Positions 35,126-45,589 of a stretch of DNA of 64,000 nucleotides are shown here, piece by piece. Each line of letters starts with the position of its first letter. Within the stretch, counting starts at the first letter, position 1. The notes under the pieces were generated by a model. That model had not been told where the DNA came from, ran no database searches, and worked only from the letters and a program-made list of their open reading frames with translations. The stretch is from NCBI RefSeq assembly GCF_023278565.1, contig NC_064678.1:1860001-1924000 (forward strand), given 5' to 3'. The translations under genes and the position numbers were made by a program. Origin of the DNA: Colletotrichum lupini (taxonomy: Eukaryota; Ascomycota; Sordariomycetes; Glomerellales; Glomerellaceae).

Positions 35126-38100
35126 ATGTCGGGAACCCCGGCTCAACCAGGTGCTAGCACCACCCCGGGCGCACCAGCAGCGGCAGCAGCAGGCGCAGCA
35201 GGCACAGGCGCGTCGGGATCCTTTTCACAACAGCCTCAGCAGCAGCAGCAGCAGCAACAACAAGCTGCGTCGACGGTACCGGCGACGGTGACGCCTATTC
35301 CTGCTCCTACCATCCCGACTAGCCAGACGCCGATCCCGCCCCCTGCGACGGCTACGCCTGCGCCTGCGCCGGCGCCGGCTACTGCGCCCATGTCGAATCA
35401 GAATCTGAATCAGATTGTAAGTTGGGGTTCCAGTTGTCAATTTGGTGTCCTTTCTGTGGTTCCTATGCGTCTATATGGGGAGGAAGGGTTGTTCGATCGT
35501 TCGGTTGCTGCGAGTGTGGTGACCGTGGCGGTCGACGGCTGGTGGTGATGGCAAGTGCTGTTGGAACCGTGAGAGATGAGATCGGCGAGTGAGGATCCTG
35601 TATCCCTTCGAGGGCGGGGGACAGAAGGACAGCAATTGCTTCTTCCATCTCCCGCAAGAATTGCAGAAACAAAACCCATCTCACGGGTAATTGCCAGTTC
35701 ACATTTCTTTGTGTGTTTGGTTCTGCTTGCCTTTTCCTCATCCATCACCTTTCACCATCGTCGTTCAACTCATACACCTTCCAATTCGTCTTTATTATTC
35801 TTTCACGTCAAAATATCATCAACATCCAGGAGTTTGAAGACAATGGCCAGTCACCTTCAAGAGAGAGTGTCCAAGGTTGAGATGGTAGGTCACTGCGGCG
35901 TGGCTTCTGGATTCTCGTGGAAGAGGACCGCCTCTCTCCCAACACCCTCCTTGTCTCCCATTCCTTATGTTGAGCATGATTTCTCTATTCCTATCTCTTC
36001 ATCCTCTCTCCTTCCTCCTCTACTTTCTACTTGTCTTCGGCGCGGGAGAGCAAACATGTTCGTTCCAGAAGACATAGAGACTGCGAAGGCGGCGAAAGTA
36101 CGATCGCGCGGACTTGCCTTTTCAACGCTTTCCCCGACATCGCTGACAGTTTCTAGGTCACAGACTATCTCCTGAAGCGAGGATACACTCGTACTGAAAC
36201 CATCTTTCGCCAAGAGTCTTCGCACTTGGGTCCTGACGGCAGACCCATTCACAATAAGGTTGATGATTTGGGCCCTAAGAAGTACTTGAAGGCTTTCAAC
36301 TTGCTCCGTGAGTGGGTCGAGAACAACCTCGACATCTACAAGGTAAGCCTCTAGTAGTCCATCTGATTCTGGCCTTTCATTATTTCTAACCTTTTACAGT
36401 TCGAGTTGAACAAGCTTCTCTGGCCTGTCTTTGTCTACTCCTGGCTCGAGCTCGTCACTCAGAACTACTCTGAGGAAGCCAAGATCATCCTCAACAACCT
36501 CAAGTCGTACTTTGAGAATGTCCACTCCGATGACCTGAAGACCTTCTCCACCATTACACTGGCTCTGCACGCCAAGGAAAACCCTACCACCAAGTTGTAC
36601 AGAGAGAACAAGTACCGCGTTCCGCTCAACCAGCACATCAGTGGCAACCTCTTCCACTTCCTCGAGCGCGAGCGGGACAATGGCGGCGCCGTTATCCTGT
36701 ACATTCTTTCGACCTTCTGCCAGTTGGATTCAACGGCCCGTGGCCCCATCGAGCCTTTCAGCTTCGAGGCGATTTACCGCCGATCTCAGAACCTCGACAT
36801 TGACGAGGTGGATCTGCAAGAGGGTATCCCTGGAGTCTTCACCGGCATTTCAAACAGGGACCTCTTGGACAAGACGGTGCCCCTCAAGCTGGGTCCTCTG
36901 CCCATGGAAGAGGACCTCCGCGACGATGTCAGGGCCGAGCTCCAGGATGAGGATGCGCTCAACCCCCCGCCCGATGGCCGTGCTACTTTGGTAGACGAGT
37001 TCGATCGTAAGATTAAGCGTGAGGAGAGCGCCGATGGCCCCACAAGAGCTGACCTGCCTTTGCCTCCATCTCGCGCCAGAGACGTTGTCATGGAGATGCA
37101 GAAAGTCAGAGAGAACCGTGATCGCTTCAAGATTGACGGACGTACCGGTGGCGTCGGCGTTCCTGTGAGCGCGTGCATGTTCACTTTCCACAACACTTTA
37201 GGAAGGCAAGTAGTACGTTCTTATCCAGTGAATTCGACTAACAGTTTGGTATAGTGTCTCATGCATGGACTTCTCCAAGGATCACGAAATGGTTGCTATT
37301 GGGACCACGGATTCCTACATCCGAGTGTGGCATCTTGAGGGCAAGCCTCTCAAGTCGAAGCGCAATGACGAGAAGGACTACAAGTTCAACAACCGCAAGC
37401 TTATCGGTCACTCAGCTCAAGTGTACTCAGTTTCCTTCTCCGATGCCATTGCCAAGCTCGAGCATGCGCCATTCGGCGAGGAGGGCAAGGGCGAGTCTCC
37501 TATCGAGACGAGCTCCAAGCTGCTGCTGTCTTGTTCTGCGGACGGCACCGTTCGAGTGTGGTCGCTGGATGTCTGGGCCTGCGTCTGCGTCTACAAGGGC
37601 CACGATGGTCCGGTGTTGAGAGCCGAGTGGGGTCCTTTCGGTCACTACTTCTTGACTGGCGGCTGGGACAAGACTGTTCGCGTCTGGATGCAGGATCACG
37701 CTTCCGCGCAGCGCATTCTCGTCGGTCACGATTCCAGCATCTCGGCTGTGGCCTGGCACCCGAACGGAACATACGTGTTCTCGGCTTCCGACGAGACGGA
37801 CAAGTCGGTCCGCATGTGGTCTGTCATCACCGGCCAGTGCGTGCGTGTCTTCACCGGTCACACGGACTACATCTCCACCATCGAGGTCGCGCCCAATGGC
37901 AGAATCTTGGCCACGGGTGATTGCAGTGGCAATATCTTCCTCTGGGACATCCAGAAGGGCCTCCGCATCAAGCGCTCCCGCGGCCACGGTAAAGGCGGTA
38001 TCTGGTCCATGAGCTTCAGCGTCGAGTCCAACGTTCTCGTCTCTGGCGGCCAAGACGGCACTGTTCGTGTGTGGGATGTCGAGCTCCCTGCCGAGGGCCA

Positions 38101-38380
38101 CACGGCGGCTCAGCAGCAGCAAGGAGCGGCGCCTGCTCAAGAGGGAGGCGACACCATCGTTGCGGCCAGCGGACAGACGGATCGCCCGACTGCTAGCGGT
38201 CAGGGAGCGACTGGCAGTGGATCTAGTGCTCCCAGTGGCGGAAAGAAGAAGGGCAAGGAGGTTATGATTACGCCCGACCAGATCAGCGCATTCCCGACCA
38301 AGAAGACGCCCGTCATGAAGGTACAGTTCACCCGCATGAACCTAATTGTGTCTGGTGGCTGCTATGATCCCGACCGTTAA
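35126..38380 (+). CDS. TAF5: TFIID subunit TAF5
   Basis: Four exons, 35126-35416, 36157-36342, 36400-37205 and 37255-38380; 802 aa, close to yeast Taf5. The N-terminal 97 residues are Ala/Gln/Pro-rich and disordered. Exon 2 starts with a LisH motif ([17 protein letters not shown]). Exons 2-3 encode the TAF5 N-terminal (NTD2) dimerisation domain ([25 protein letters not shown]). The C-terminal half is a WD40 propeller with visible strands ending in [43 protein letters not shown] and TVRVWDVEL. Taf5 scaffolds the TFIID core, and in yeast also SAGA. Intron 3 is a GC-AG intron; intron 1 is unusually long (740 bp). Both are discussed as findings. The reading [16 protein letters not shown] across intron 3 is the family consensus, which fixes the splice. 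Confidence 0.95.
37206..37254 (+). other. GC-AG intron in TAF5
   Basis: A 49-bp intron with donor GGAAG|GCAAGT, a GACTAAC branch site and acceptor GTATAG. No GT within reach gives the right phase: the two nearby GTs (GTAGTA, GTACGT) would be phase 0, while phase 2 is needed. Confidence 0.85.
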
Positions 38381-39130
38381 GCGCAACATGCACCTCTTTT
38401 CACTGCGGAACGGGATTTTCTGGAGGGAAAGAATCAGACTGTCTTCATCTTGAGTTTGGCGTTGGGGTCACGGTAGTCGACAAAATGTGACTTGGGCGAG
38501 GTAATCCTGGTCTGGGACAGCAAAATCGCCTGGTTACTGGTTTGTGTAAATCATCAATGTAGTAGATACCTTTAGTCAATTGGGAAGGCTGTAAAGCCAA
38601 TTTGCCCGTGATCTAAGTAAAATGCATGTGAACGCTTCCCTTTGAATTGTATCTTTGTTCGTGACATGTCTCGGTAAGGTACTTCGTACATTAGCACCGC
38701 CATTGCCCGGCGTCAGTCGAGACAGGAACAGTGACGTTGACCGCAACCGCTAGGTACCTCGAGTGCGGCGCTCCTGGGGCAGGCCGGGTAGGTACCTACA
38801 GGCTACAGGGGCCTCGATGGGCTCTGGGGTCCCAATCGAGGTCGAGTGGCTGAAGCTTCCAACGTGCCTCAGCGAATCAGGTAGTGCGGAGCAGCTGTGC
38901 ACCTTTCGCATTGAGCCTCTGTCAGTCAGACACAACCAGAACCGGCCGTGCCTTGGATGTACCTCACCTTACTGTGCTGCCTTGCCTTTTGCCAGACCAC
39001 ATCCCACCTCACCTCAATTCAACACCCCAACCATCGCCCGCTTTCCGTGGTACTCCACAGGCCCGTCATCTAACCAGATTTCATTCTCACGAGATTACCA
39101 TAGCCACTGGCGCATCGAGCAAACGAAAGG
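38381..39130. other. 0.75-kb intergenic region TAF5/VPS5
   Basis: Holds the TAF5 3' end and the VPS5 promoter, with repeated AGGTACCT-type motifs around 38752-38803. No gene seen. Confidence 0.45.
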
Positions 39131-41039
39131 ATGGATCCCCTCGAAGAGTCGCCATGGGGCGATTCGCAACCCACCTCCGAGCCCTCGACCCAGCAGCAGC
39201 CCTCCCAAAGCGAAGAGTCGACGTCGTCGCAGCCCGCGGCCAAGTCAGACGCACCCAGCACGGCATCCGCACCTCGCCCTTCACGCTCCGGACCTGTTCG
39301 TCGCCTCGTTTCCGCCCAACCTACCCGCCTCGAAGCCGTCGACGATCCCCTCGGTCCTCTGGGTCCCCTGGGCGCTCCCGCCGCCGCAGACAATGGCGCC
39401 GAAGCCGGCCAGGATGCTCCGCCCGTGCCGCCGCAGAAGGAGCAGATGGTGATCCGCACCTCGATGCCGCCCCAGCAGGGCCGCCGCGCCGGACCTTCCG
39501 ACCCTCATCACATCGACGAGGACGATTACGACCGTCCGTCTGGCCCGAGGCAGCCGCCGCCCGTTCAGGCTGCGCATCCTAGCCCGGTGCGGACGCATAC
39601 TCAGCCTAGCGTCAGCGTCGAGCAGGCTAGCAAGCCGAGCTTCCAGATCACGGTGGGCGATCCGCACAAGGTTGGAGACTTGACCAGCTCGCATATCGTC
39701 TACTCTGTCAGGACCAAGGTAAGATGAAGCTCTTCCATTGGTGAAGCGGGGATTGGGGGAGAGGAGCCCGCGCTAATCATGATGGAACCGACAGACCTCC
39801 TCAAAGGCATACAAGCAGCCCGAGTTCGAGGTGAAGCGCAGATACCGTGACTTCCTTTGGCTGTACAATACGCTGCACGGAAACAACCCCGGTGTTGTTG
39901 TGCCGCCGCCGCCGGATAAGCAGGCTGTCGGTCGCTTCGAGAGTAACTTTGTTGAAGGACGTCGCGCCGCTTTGGAGAAGATGGTGAACAAGACTGCTGC
40001 GCACCCTACCCTACAGCACGATGCCGACCTGAAGCTGTTCCTCGAGAGCGAATCATTCAACGTCGACGTCAAGCACAAGGAGCGGAGGGAGCCGATTCCC
40101 GGAGAAAGCAAGGGTGTCCTCGGCAGTCTGGGTATTAACGTCGGTGGCAGCAGCAAGTTTGTCGAGCAAGATGACGTGAGTGTTCGCTGGGATTACCAAA
40201 AGAACTGTATACTGACAGAGGACGACAGTGGTTCCATGACCGCAAGGTCTACCTCGATGCGCTCGAGAACCAGCTCAAGGCGTTGCTCAAGGCAATGGAG
40301 ACAATGGTTGGCCAGCGCAAGATGATGGCCGAGGCCGCTGGAGACTTTTCGGCGTCTCTGCACGCTCTGTCTACGGTTGAGCTTTCGCCCTCGTTGTCGG
40401 GCCCGCTGGATGCGCTGTCCGAGCTGCAGCTGACGATCCGCGATGTCTACGACCGTCAGGCCCAGCAGGATGTTTTGACCTTTGGCATCATTATCGAGGA
40501 GTACATCCGCCTGATTGGGTCAGTTAAGCAGGCGTTCAGCCAGCGACAAAAGGCGTTCCACTCGTGGCACTCTGCCGAGTCAGAACTGCAGAAGAAGAAG
40601 GCTTCCCAGGACAAGCTCCTGCGGCAAGGCAAGAGCCAGCAGGACAGGCTGAACCAGGTTAGCGCGGAGGTCGGCGACGTGGAGAGAAAGGTGCACCAGG
40701 CCAGGCTCCTATTTGAGGATATGGGTCGGTTGATGAGGGCGGAGCTTGACCGCTTTGAGAGAGAAAAGGTGGAGGACTTCAAGAGCGGCGTTGAGACCTT
40801 CTTGGAGAGCGCGGTAGAGGCACAAAAAGAGGTAAGACAATCCGCGACATACATGAGGTGGGATTGAGGCTGACGCTTGACAGTTGATTGAGAAGTGGGA
40901 GACGTTCCTCATGCAGCTGGATGCCGAGGACGACGAGACGGTCTTTTACCGGCCGCCCGTCATCCAGCCCTCGGGCAAACCGCCCGGCAACACGGCCATT
41001 GACAGGGCTCGTGCCACCATCAACGACGACTCTGACTAG
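39131..41039 (+). CDS. VPS5: Sorting nexin Vps5 (SNX1-like)
   Basis: Four exons, 39131-39718, 39795-40175, 40229-40831 and 40884-41039, every junction in phase 0; 575 aa. A disordered acidic/Pro-rich N terminus (about 165 aa) precedes a PX domain (FQITVGDPHKVG to about residue 320) with the phosphoinositide-binding RRYRDFLWLY and a PPPPDKQAVGRF loop. The C-terminal third is a helical BAR domain (WFHDRKVYLDALENQLKALLK to LIEKWETFLMQL). With Vps17, Vps5 forms the membrane-bending half of retromer that recycles Vps10 and other receptors from endosomes to Golgi. Domain order, length and motifs are those of fungal Vps5. Confidence 0.95.
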
Positions 41040-41443
41040 AAGCCCGAGGCACGGCGTCCGCTGATTCACTACATTATACCTACGCATCACAGCAGCGGTT
41101 TCTTCTTCGACCCCACGGCGCACTGGGACGAGTGACGAGTGAATCAAGTGTGGGCAATAAGTGCACATTGTGGAGCCTATCCTTTCTTGGTTGTAGTAGT
41201 TGTGGTTGTTGTACATATCTGACAGTAGAAGAAACCCCATGGGGGGTATAAGGGGCTCCCGTAATCCACCTCCTCCTCTGACCACGCTTATGATCGCCCT
41301 CTCGGCGGGTCTCCGTGAAATCTCACTTTTTATACAATGATCCGGTTCTGTGCATCGTACAAGCTTCTTTTCTCCCCAGCTATACGCAGGGGATGCTGAC
41401 GACAGTGGTGATGGTTTTGTTTGTGTCATGCTCTCGCGTTGCC
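41040..41443. other. Convergent 3' region VPS5/bL31m
   Basis: About 400 bp between two 3' ends; a CCCCATGGGGGG palindrome-like stretch near 41236. No gene. Confidence 0.45.
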
Positions 41444-42148
41444 TTATTTCTTTCCCTTCTTGCCCTTCTCCGGTGCCGCCGCCTTCTTGGGGGGCTCCTT
41501 GATAGCCTGCTGCGGCTGCATCGCGGCGTACCCGCTGATCAAATCGCCCATATCGAAGACGTCGTCCTCCTCGGGGGTAGCAGCCGGCTGGGCAGGCTTC
41601 GCGGTCTCCTTTGCCGGGGCGGCAGCAGCAGCGTCCTTTCCGGCAGTCTCCTTTCCTGTGGCAGCAGCGTCCTTCCCAGCAGCGCCCTTTCCAGCGTCCT
41701 TTGCAGAAGAAGCTGCAGCCGCAGCGGCGGCGGCGTTGAGCTCCTCCTCCGTCGGCTTCTTGGCGGCCAAATCGAACCCGCGACCGAAACGCTCACGGAA
41801 GGCCGCGAGTTTTCCGGCCTCGTCGACTTCCACGTTCTTGAGGGACTTGTCAGAGGGTTGCCAGAGGGCGTGGTTGCGGGAGTCCTTTGCGGAGCGGACG
41901 AGGGGGCTCGGGGAGGTGGTGCGGACGGTGTAGGTGCTTCCGTCGGAGAGCTGGATGAGCTGGGTGAAGGTGTAAGGGCGGCGGGGGCGGGGAATGAAGG
42001 TTGCTGCACGGGATTGTTGGGTTGGGAGACCTATTCTCGGCGAGGAGGCGGAGGGGATTGTGGCGCCGGAGCAGGAGGAGGTTGTGAGGGAGGGTCGGTG
42101 GGCGAGGAGGCTTGTTGGCCTGGGCAGGTGGGTTGGGAGCTTGCCCAT
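41444..42148 (-). CDS. MRPL36: Mitochondrial ribosomal protein bL31m
   Basis: Single exon, 234 aa. Arg/Ser/Thr-rich presequence (about 45 aa) for mitochondrial import, then the bL31 core RRPYTFTQLIQLSDGSTYTVRTTSP...RNHALWQPSDKSL...FRERFG (residues about 57-130), matching yeast Mrpl36, a large-subunit (54S) protein. The C-terminal 100 residues are an Ala/Lys-rich low-complexity extension with alternating AAGKDAA units and a short acidic EEDDVFDMGDLISGY segment, longer than in yeast and common in filamentous fungi. Divergent from the flavin-reductase-like gene. Confidence 0.88.
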   Translation of the reverse strand: MGKLPTHLPRPTSLLAHRPSLTTSSCSGATIPSASSPRIGLPTQQSRAATFIPRPRRPYTFTQLIQLSDGSTYTVRTTSPSPLVRSAKDSRNHALWQPSDKSLKNVEVDEAGKLAAFRERFGRGFDLAAKKPTEEELNAAAAAAAASSAKDAGKGAAGKDAAATGKETAGKDAAAAAPAKETAKPAQPAATPEEDDVFDMGDLISGYAAMQPQQAIKEPPKKAAAPEKGKKGKK

Positions 42149-42995
42149 TTTTGCGGATTTTCGTATGGTTCGAGTGGTGGAGGGAGTTCAATTGATTTGG
42201 AGGCGAGGAAGAGCTCTGGTAGGATCGTAGAGAAAGGGTTCGGTGGCGAGAATGGTGCGACGGGCGGAGGGAGCGCGCGCGCGTGGGCAGAGGAGAATTT
42301 GTTTGAAGCTTTTGGCGATGCTGGCTCGGTTGGCTCGATTCTCCTTGGCCGCTGGCCGCGCGACCTGAGGAAACCAAAATTTCGGTTGGTCGGGGCCGGG
42401 GAGTTCCGTGCGCGCGGGTCCACAGCTCAGCGTGTGCCCGGGGAGTGATTTCTTATCGATAAGGAATTTTTCTGGGTTCGATTTACATCACCGAGAGCTT
42501 GAGCTACCACCATTACAAGGGGGGGTAAGGAAGTCCAGCTTTTGACGTCCTTCACAGCCACTCCACGAGCCATTGCTTTCCTTTGACGGAATTTACAGAC
42601 GCGACCTGCGCGGAGTACAGTTGCACCGTTTATTGCTTTGTTAGACTGCCGAATTGCGAAGTGACTGCGCGCTACCCCGTACGGCAACCTCGGGCTCAGC
42701 TCCGGCGCATGCGATGACCGGAGCTCGTGTGCTGGGGACCGCGCTGCGTCGCGTCGGCCGGCCAAGGACCGGAGGAGGCGGCGCTCAGCGGACCCTGATT
42801 GGAAGCTGTAAGGCATTGCCACTATTCAATATGCTTGAACATGGTCACTGACGCATCGTCTCAGCTCAGAATGAACGTTCGTCATGCATACCAGGGCTCG
42901 TCGGCCCAAACCCACCGACCTCCGAGCACCACCGAACAATACACACGACACCGCGATATCTCTCCTCCTCCTCTTCCTCTTCCTCCTCGAAACCA
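42149..42995. promoter_or_regulatory. Divergent promoter region bL31m/flavin reductase-like
   Basis: 0.85 kb between divergent genes, GC-rich with GCGCGCGCG around 42278. No coding sequence supported. Confidence 0.45.
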
Positions 42996-43610
42996 ATGAC
43001 GCCAACGACAACATGGCGCAGAGAACCCCATCAACCCCCGACAACAACCCACGACCCCACAGCCGACCTCCCAGCACAGCTCTGCGGCGTGATGCGGAGA
43101 CTAGCGCACTCGGTCGTCGTCGCCACGGCCACAGACCGCGCGGGTCGGCCACGGGGCATGACGATGTCGAGCTTCGTGAGCTTGAGCATGGAGCCCGTGC
43201 CGCTGGTGACGTTCAACGTCCGGACGCCGAGCCGGACGCTGGATGCGATTCGCGAGAGCGGCGGGGTTTTCAATGTGCATGTTCTCGCGGAGGGAGGGGA
43301 GGGCGCGAGGGTTGCGGATTTGTTCACGAGGGGGAACGCTGGTGCCGGGGAGGGGTTGTTTGAGGGGTTGCCTGGGGGGGTTGAGGTTGTTGAGGAGGAT
43401 GGGGAGGCGCCTTTACTTGAAGGGAAGGGGGTGTTGTATGTGATCAAGTGCCGGGCTCTTGGGGAGGGGATGGTGAGGGTTAGGGATCATGTTGTTGTTG
43501 TTGGGGAGGTTGAGGGGGTTGTGAGGGGGGGAGGGGAGGGGTTTGGGCTTGTTTATGCTGATCGACGGTATCGGACGCTGGGGGAGTGTTTGGTAAAGGG
43601 AGAGAAGTGA
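42996..43610 (+). CDS. Flavin reductase-like (FMN-binding split barrel) protein
   Basis: Single exon, 204 aa. The fold is recognisable from MRRLAHSVVVATA...GRPRGMTMSSFVSLSMEPVPLVTFNVRTPSRTLDAI (residues about 33-87, given by position), in which the TMSSFVSLS and P-L-V-x-F-x-V pieces bind FMN, and from the closing FGLVYADRRYRTLGE. Such proteins use FMN with NAD(P)H to reduce flavins or act on small molecules; homologues in fungi are often mitochondrial, but no clear presequence is seen. The start is the first ATG with this frame; the preceding frame is Ser/Pro-rich and open, so the true start could be altered by an unseen upstream exon. Confidence 0.8.
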   Translation: MTPTTTWRREPHQPPTTTHDPTADLPAQLCGVMRRLAHSVVVATATDRAGRPRGMTMSSFVSLSMEPVPLVTFNVRTPSRTLDAIRESGGVFNVHVLAEGGEGARVADLFTRGNAGAGEGLFEGLPGGVEVVEEDGEAPLLEGKGVLYVIKCRALGEGMVRVRDHVVVVGEVEGVVRGGGEGFGLVYADRRYRTLGECLVKGEK

Positions 43611-44095
43611 AGACGGGAGACTGAGGTTGGAGATGTTGTGTATCATACCCCATGTATAGAGATTGCGGATAGAGTGTATACTATGTGAGGGGAACTCCGC
43701 CCATTGATTTCAAAGAGGATGGTTAGGGCGGCTATAAATCGGCACTGGGAGCTTGTTGACGGTATGAACTGGGCTTTGAATTATTTCCAACAACCAGCTT
43801 TGCACAAGAGACCGTCAGGTGAGAGATATCAGACAGGTCGGTTTTGGCCAAGTCCGATAGATAAAATTCTCTAAGTTCATTCATTCTATGCATACAATGT
43901 TACGAATCGCGTTCATGATCATAGGTTCTTCTCCTCCCGTCGTAAGCTTTTCACTGCCTACCGCAATGAAGTCTCTTGAAGCTCACGCCCCACTTCCGAC
44001 ATATTTAAGATAAGGGCACTCGAAATGCATCCGCCATCCTGAATAGTAGTGTAATGCGAGATCCAACACCAGTAAAGACAGTGTAACGACTCCGT
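43611..44095. other. 0.5-kb convergent intergenic region
   Basis: Marks the change from the dense housekeeping block to the accessory segment; no gene or repeat recognised. Confidence 0.45.
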
Positions 44096-44462
44096 CTATT
44101 TGCCCGGGCACCCACGGCCCAAGCCATTGGAGATTGAACAGCAATCGGCGTTCTATGCATATTACACGTCAGTTCTGCCCTTTAATTCTTCTCATCGTGT
44201 TACTTACACATTTGGTGCGGGGGATATTATAGTCTGTAGCACAATACTTGTGCAGCGGACAGTAAATGTTGCCGGGAAGAGTACCGTACTGCCTAAAGCA
44301 GGCAGCTTCTGAGCTAAAGCAACAGTCATGCTTATCATCGCACTGAGCATTTGGGTCGCCAACACCTGGGGCTTTCTGTCGGTTCTCAAGCCTGGCCGGG
44401 TTGGCGATGGCCGTTCCCACCGTCAGGGAGATGATGCTGATAATAACTGAGGAGAACTTCAT
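44096..44462 (-). CDS. Small secreted cysteine-rich protein A
   Basis: Two exons on the minus strand, 44462-44208 and 44152-44096, with a 55-bp intron (TGT|GTAAGT...CATAG) in phase 0; 103 aa. A signal peptide (MKFSSVIISIISLTVGTAIA) is followed by a short stretch ending in LENR, a possible Kex2-like processing site. The mature part has ten cysteines arranged C-CC-C-C-C-C|CC-C, where | is the intron. Without splicing, the frame runs on for 12 residues and ends with an unpaired cysteine count of seven; splicing adds NADCCS...RGCPGK. The residues DPN, YCA...P..C and xADCC...G..CP match protein B at 52.76 kb. No known domain is recognised. It is a typical candidate apoplastic effector, an inference from size, signal peptide and disulfide-rich pattern. 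Confidence 0.82.
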
Positions 44463-45384
44463 GGTTGAGGAATAGAATCAGGTTTGGTTGTAGATGTGTA
44501 AGATGTGGAAGTTGGATAGAGATAAGAGTGAACTGGTTCTAAGTCATCCTGATGATCAAAGACAGATGAGCTTTATACTTTTCTCAGATAGCCCAAACCG
44601 CTGTGTGTACTTGAAAATAGAATCCTGATATTCGGGCTTGCCCCTTTCCAATTCATGAGACTACGGCCTTGATACATCCTAAAGGGGTGCCTAGAGTCCA
44701 TCGGCGTAGCACACTGATTGTGCCAATGTTCGAGCTAGTTGCCTTTGATAGTCGGCATGTTCAAGTCGAGACTTGGTAAGGTATGCACGTGCACTTCCTA
44801 GTCCGGCAAGTTTTCTTATTCCAGGCCACCAAGGCAGAATATTCAGATTTGGAGCATTCGTTTAGGAAACAATATCCATGAAGCATGTTCCAAGGCCCGT
44901 AGTCCATCGCTTATAGAGTTTACAACCGTGCGAGTAGGTATGCGAGTCAGTTTATTCTGTGGTGACAGTAGGAATACCCGCGTCTATCGCGTTTCATACT
45001 GGGCTCAGCTGCCCGAGTGCCGCCTTACGTTGAGTAATACATGATAAAGTATAAGGTAATAATAGAGAAATACGTGTCGGTTTGAGTGATTATCAATATG
45101 GCCGAAGTGGGATTTGGTATGTCGGTTCACCTCCTGTTCTAGGAGGTGTTTCCTCTTCGAGGCCATCAAGGCCGTCAAGGCCATCGATACTAGTGAAAGT
45201 TTATGTTGCCTATTCATCTCTCTATGAGGTTCGACAAGCACACTCTCAAGTCCGCGAACTAACAATAACTATTGCATGAAGAAGTCTAGTCTGTTTCATA
45301 TCACGAGAACGGTATCTCCTGCTCGAGCAAGGCTAGCGGCCTATTTCTAGGAGTGGCATCGGTGCACTATGGCAATGCCTCAAT
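44463..45384. other. Upstream region of secreted protein A, up to the copia insertion
   Basis: 922 bp of normal base composition and no CpA/TpG depletion, so RIP damage stops at or near the LTR edge. No further gene supported. Confidence 0.6.
44571..44577 (-). promoter_or_regulatory. TATA box of secreted protein A
   Basis: On the minus strand reads AGTATAAAGCTCATCTGTC; TATAAAG is about 110 bp upstream of the start codon. The following CATCTGTC recurs after the TATA box of protein B. Confidence 0.6.
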
Positions 45385-45589
45385 TGTCGGATTGGAAGTC
45401 CAATTCGACCGCGGCATATAGCCGACTGCGCAGGGGCCAATTGGGGGCCCTATTTACGATTATTATAGCTAGCCTAACCTACGGTTAGAACCTCCTTTTT
45501 ATACTTACTACGCAGATATTTATATAATTTAATTAATCTCTTCGTTAACTATGGTTCGAACTAACTACCCTATAATAGGGATATTAATA
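45385..45589 (+). repeat. 5' LTR of the copia element
   Basis: 205 bp, aligning along its whole length to the 3' copy with mostly C/T and G/A differences. Confidence 0.88.
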
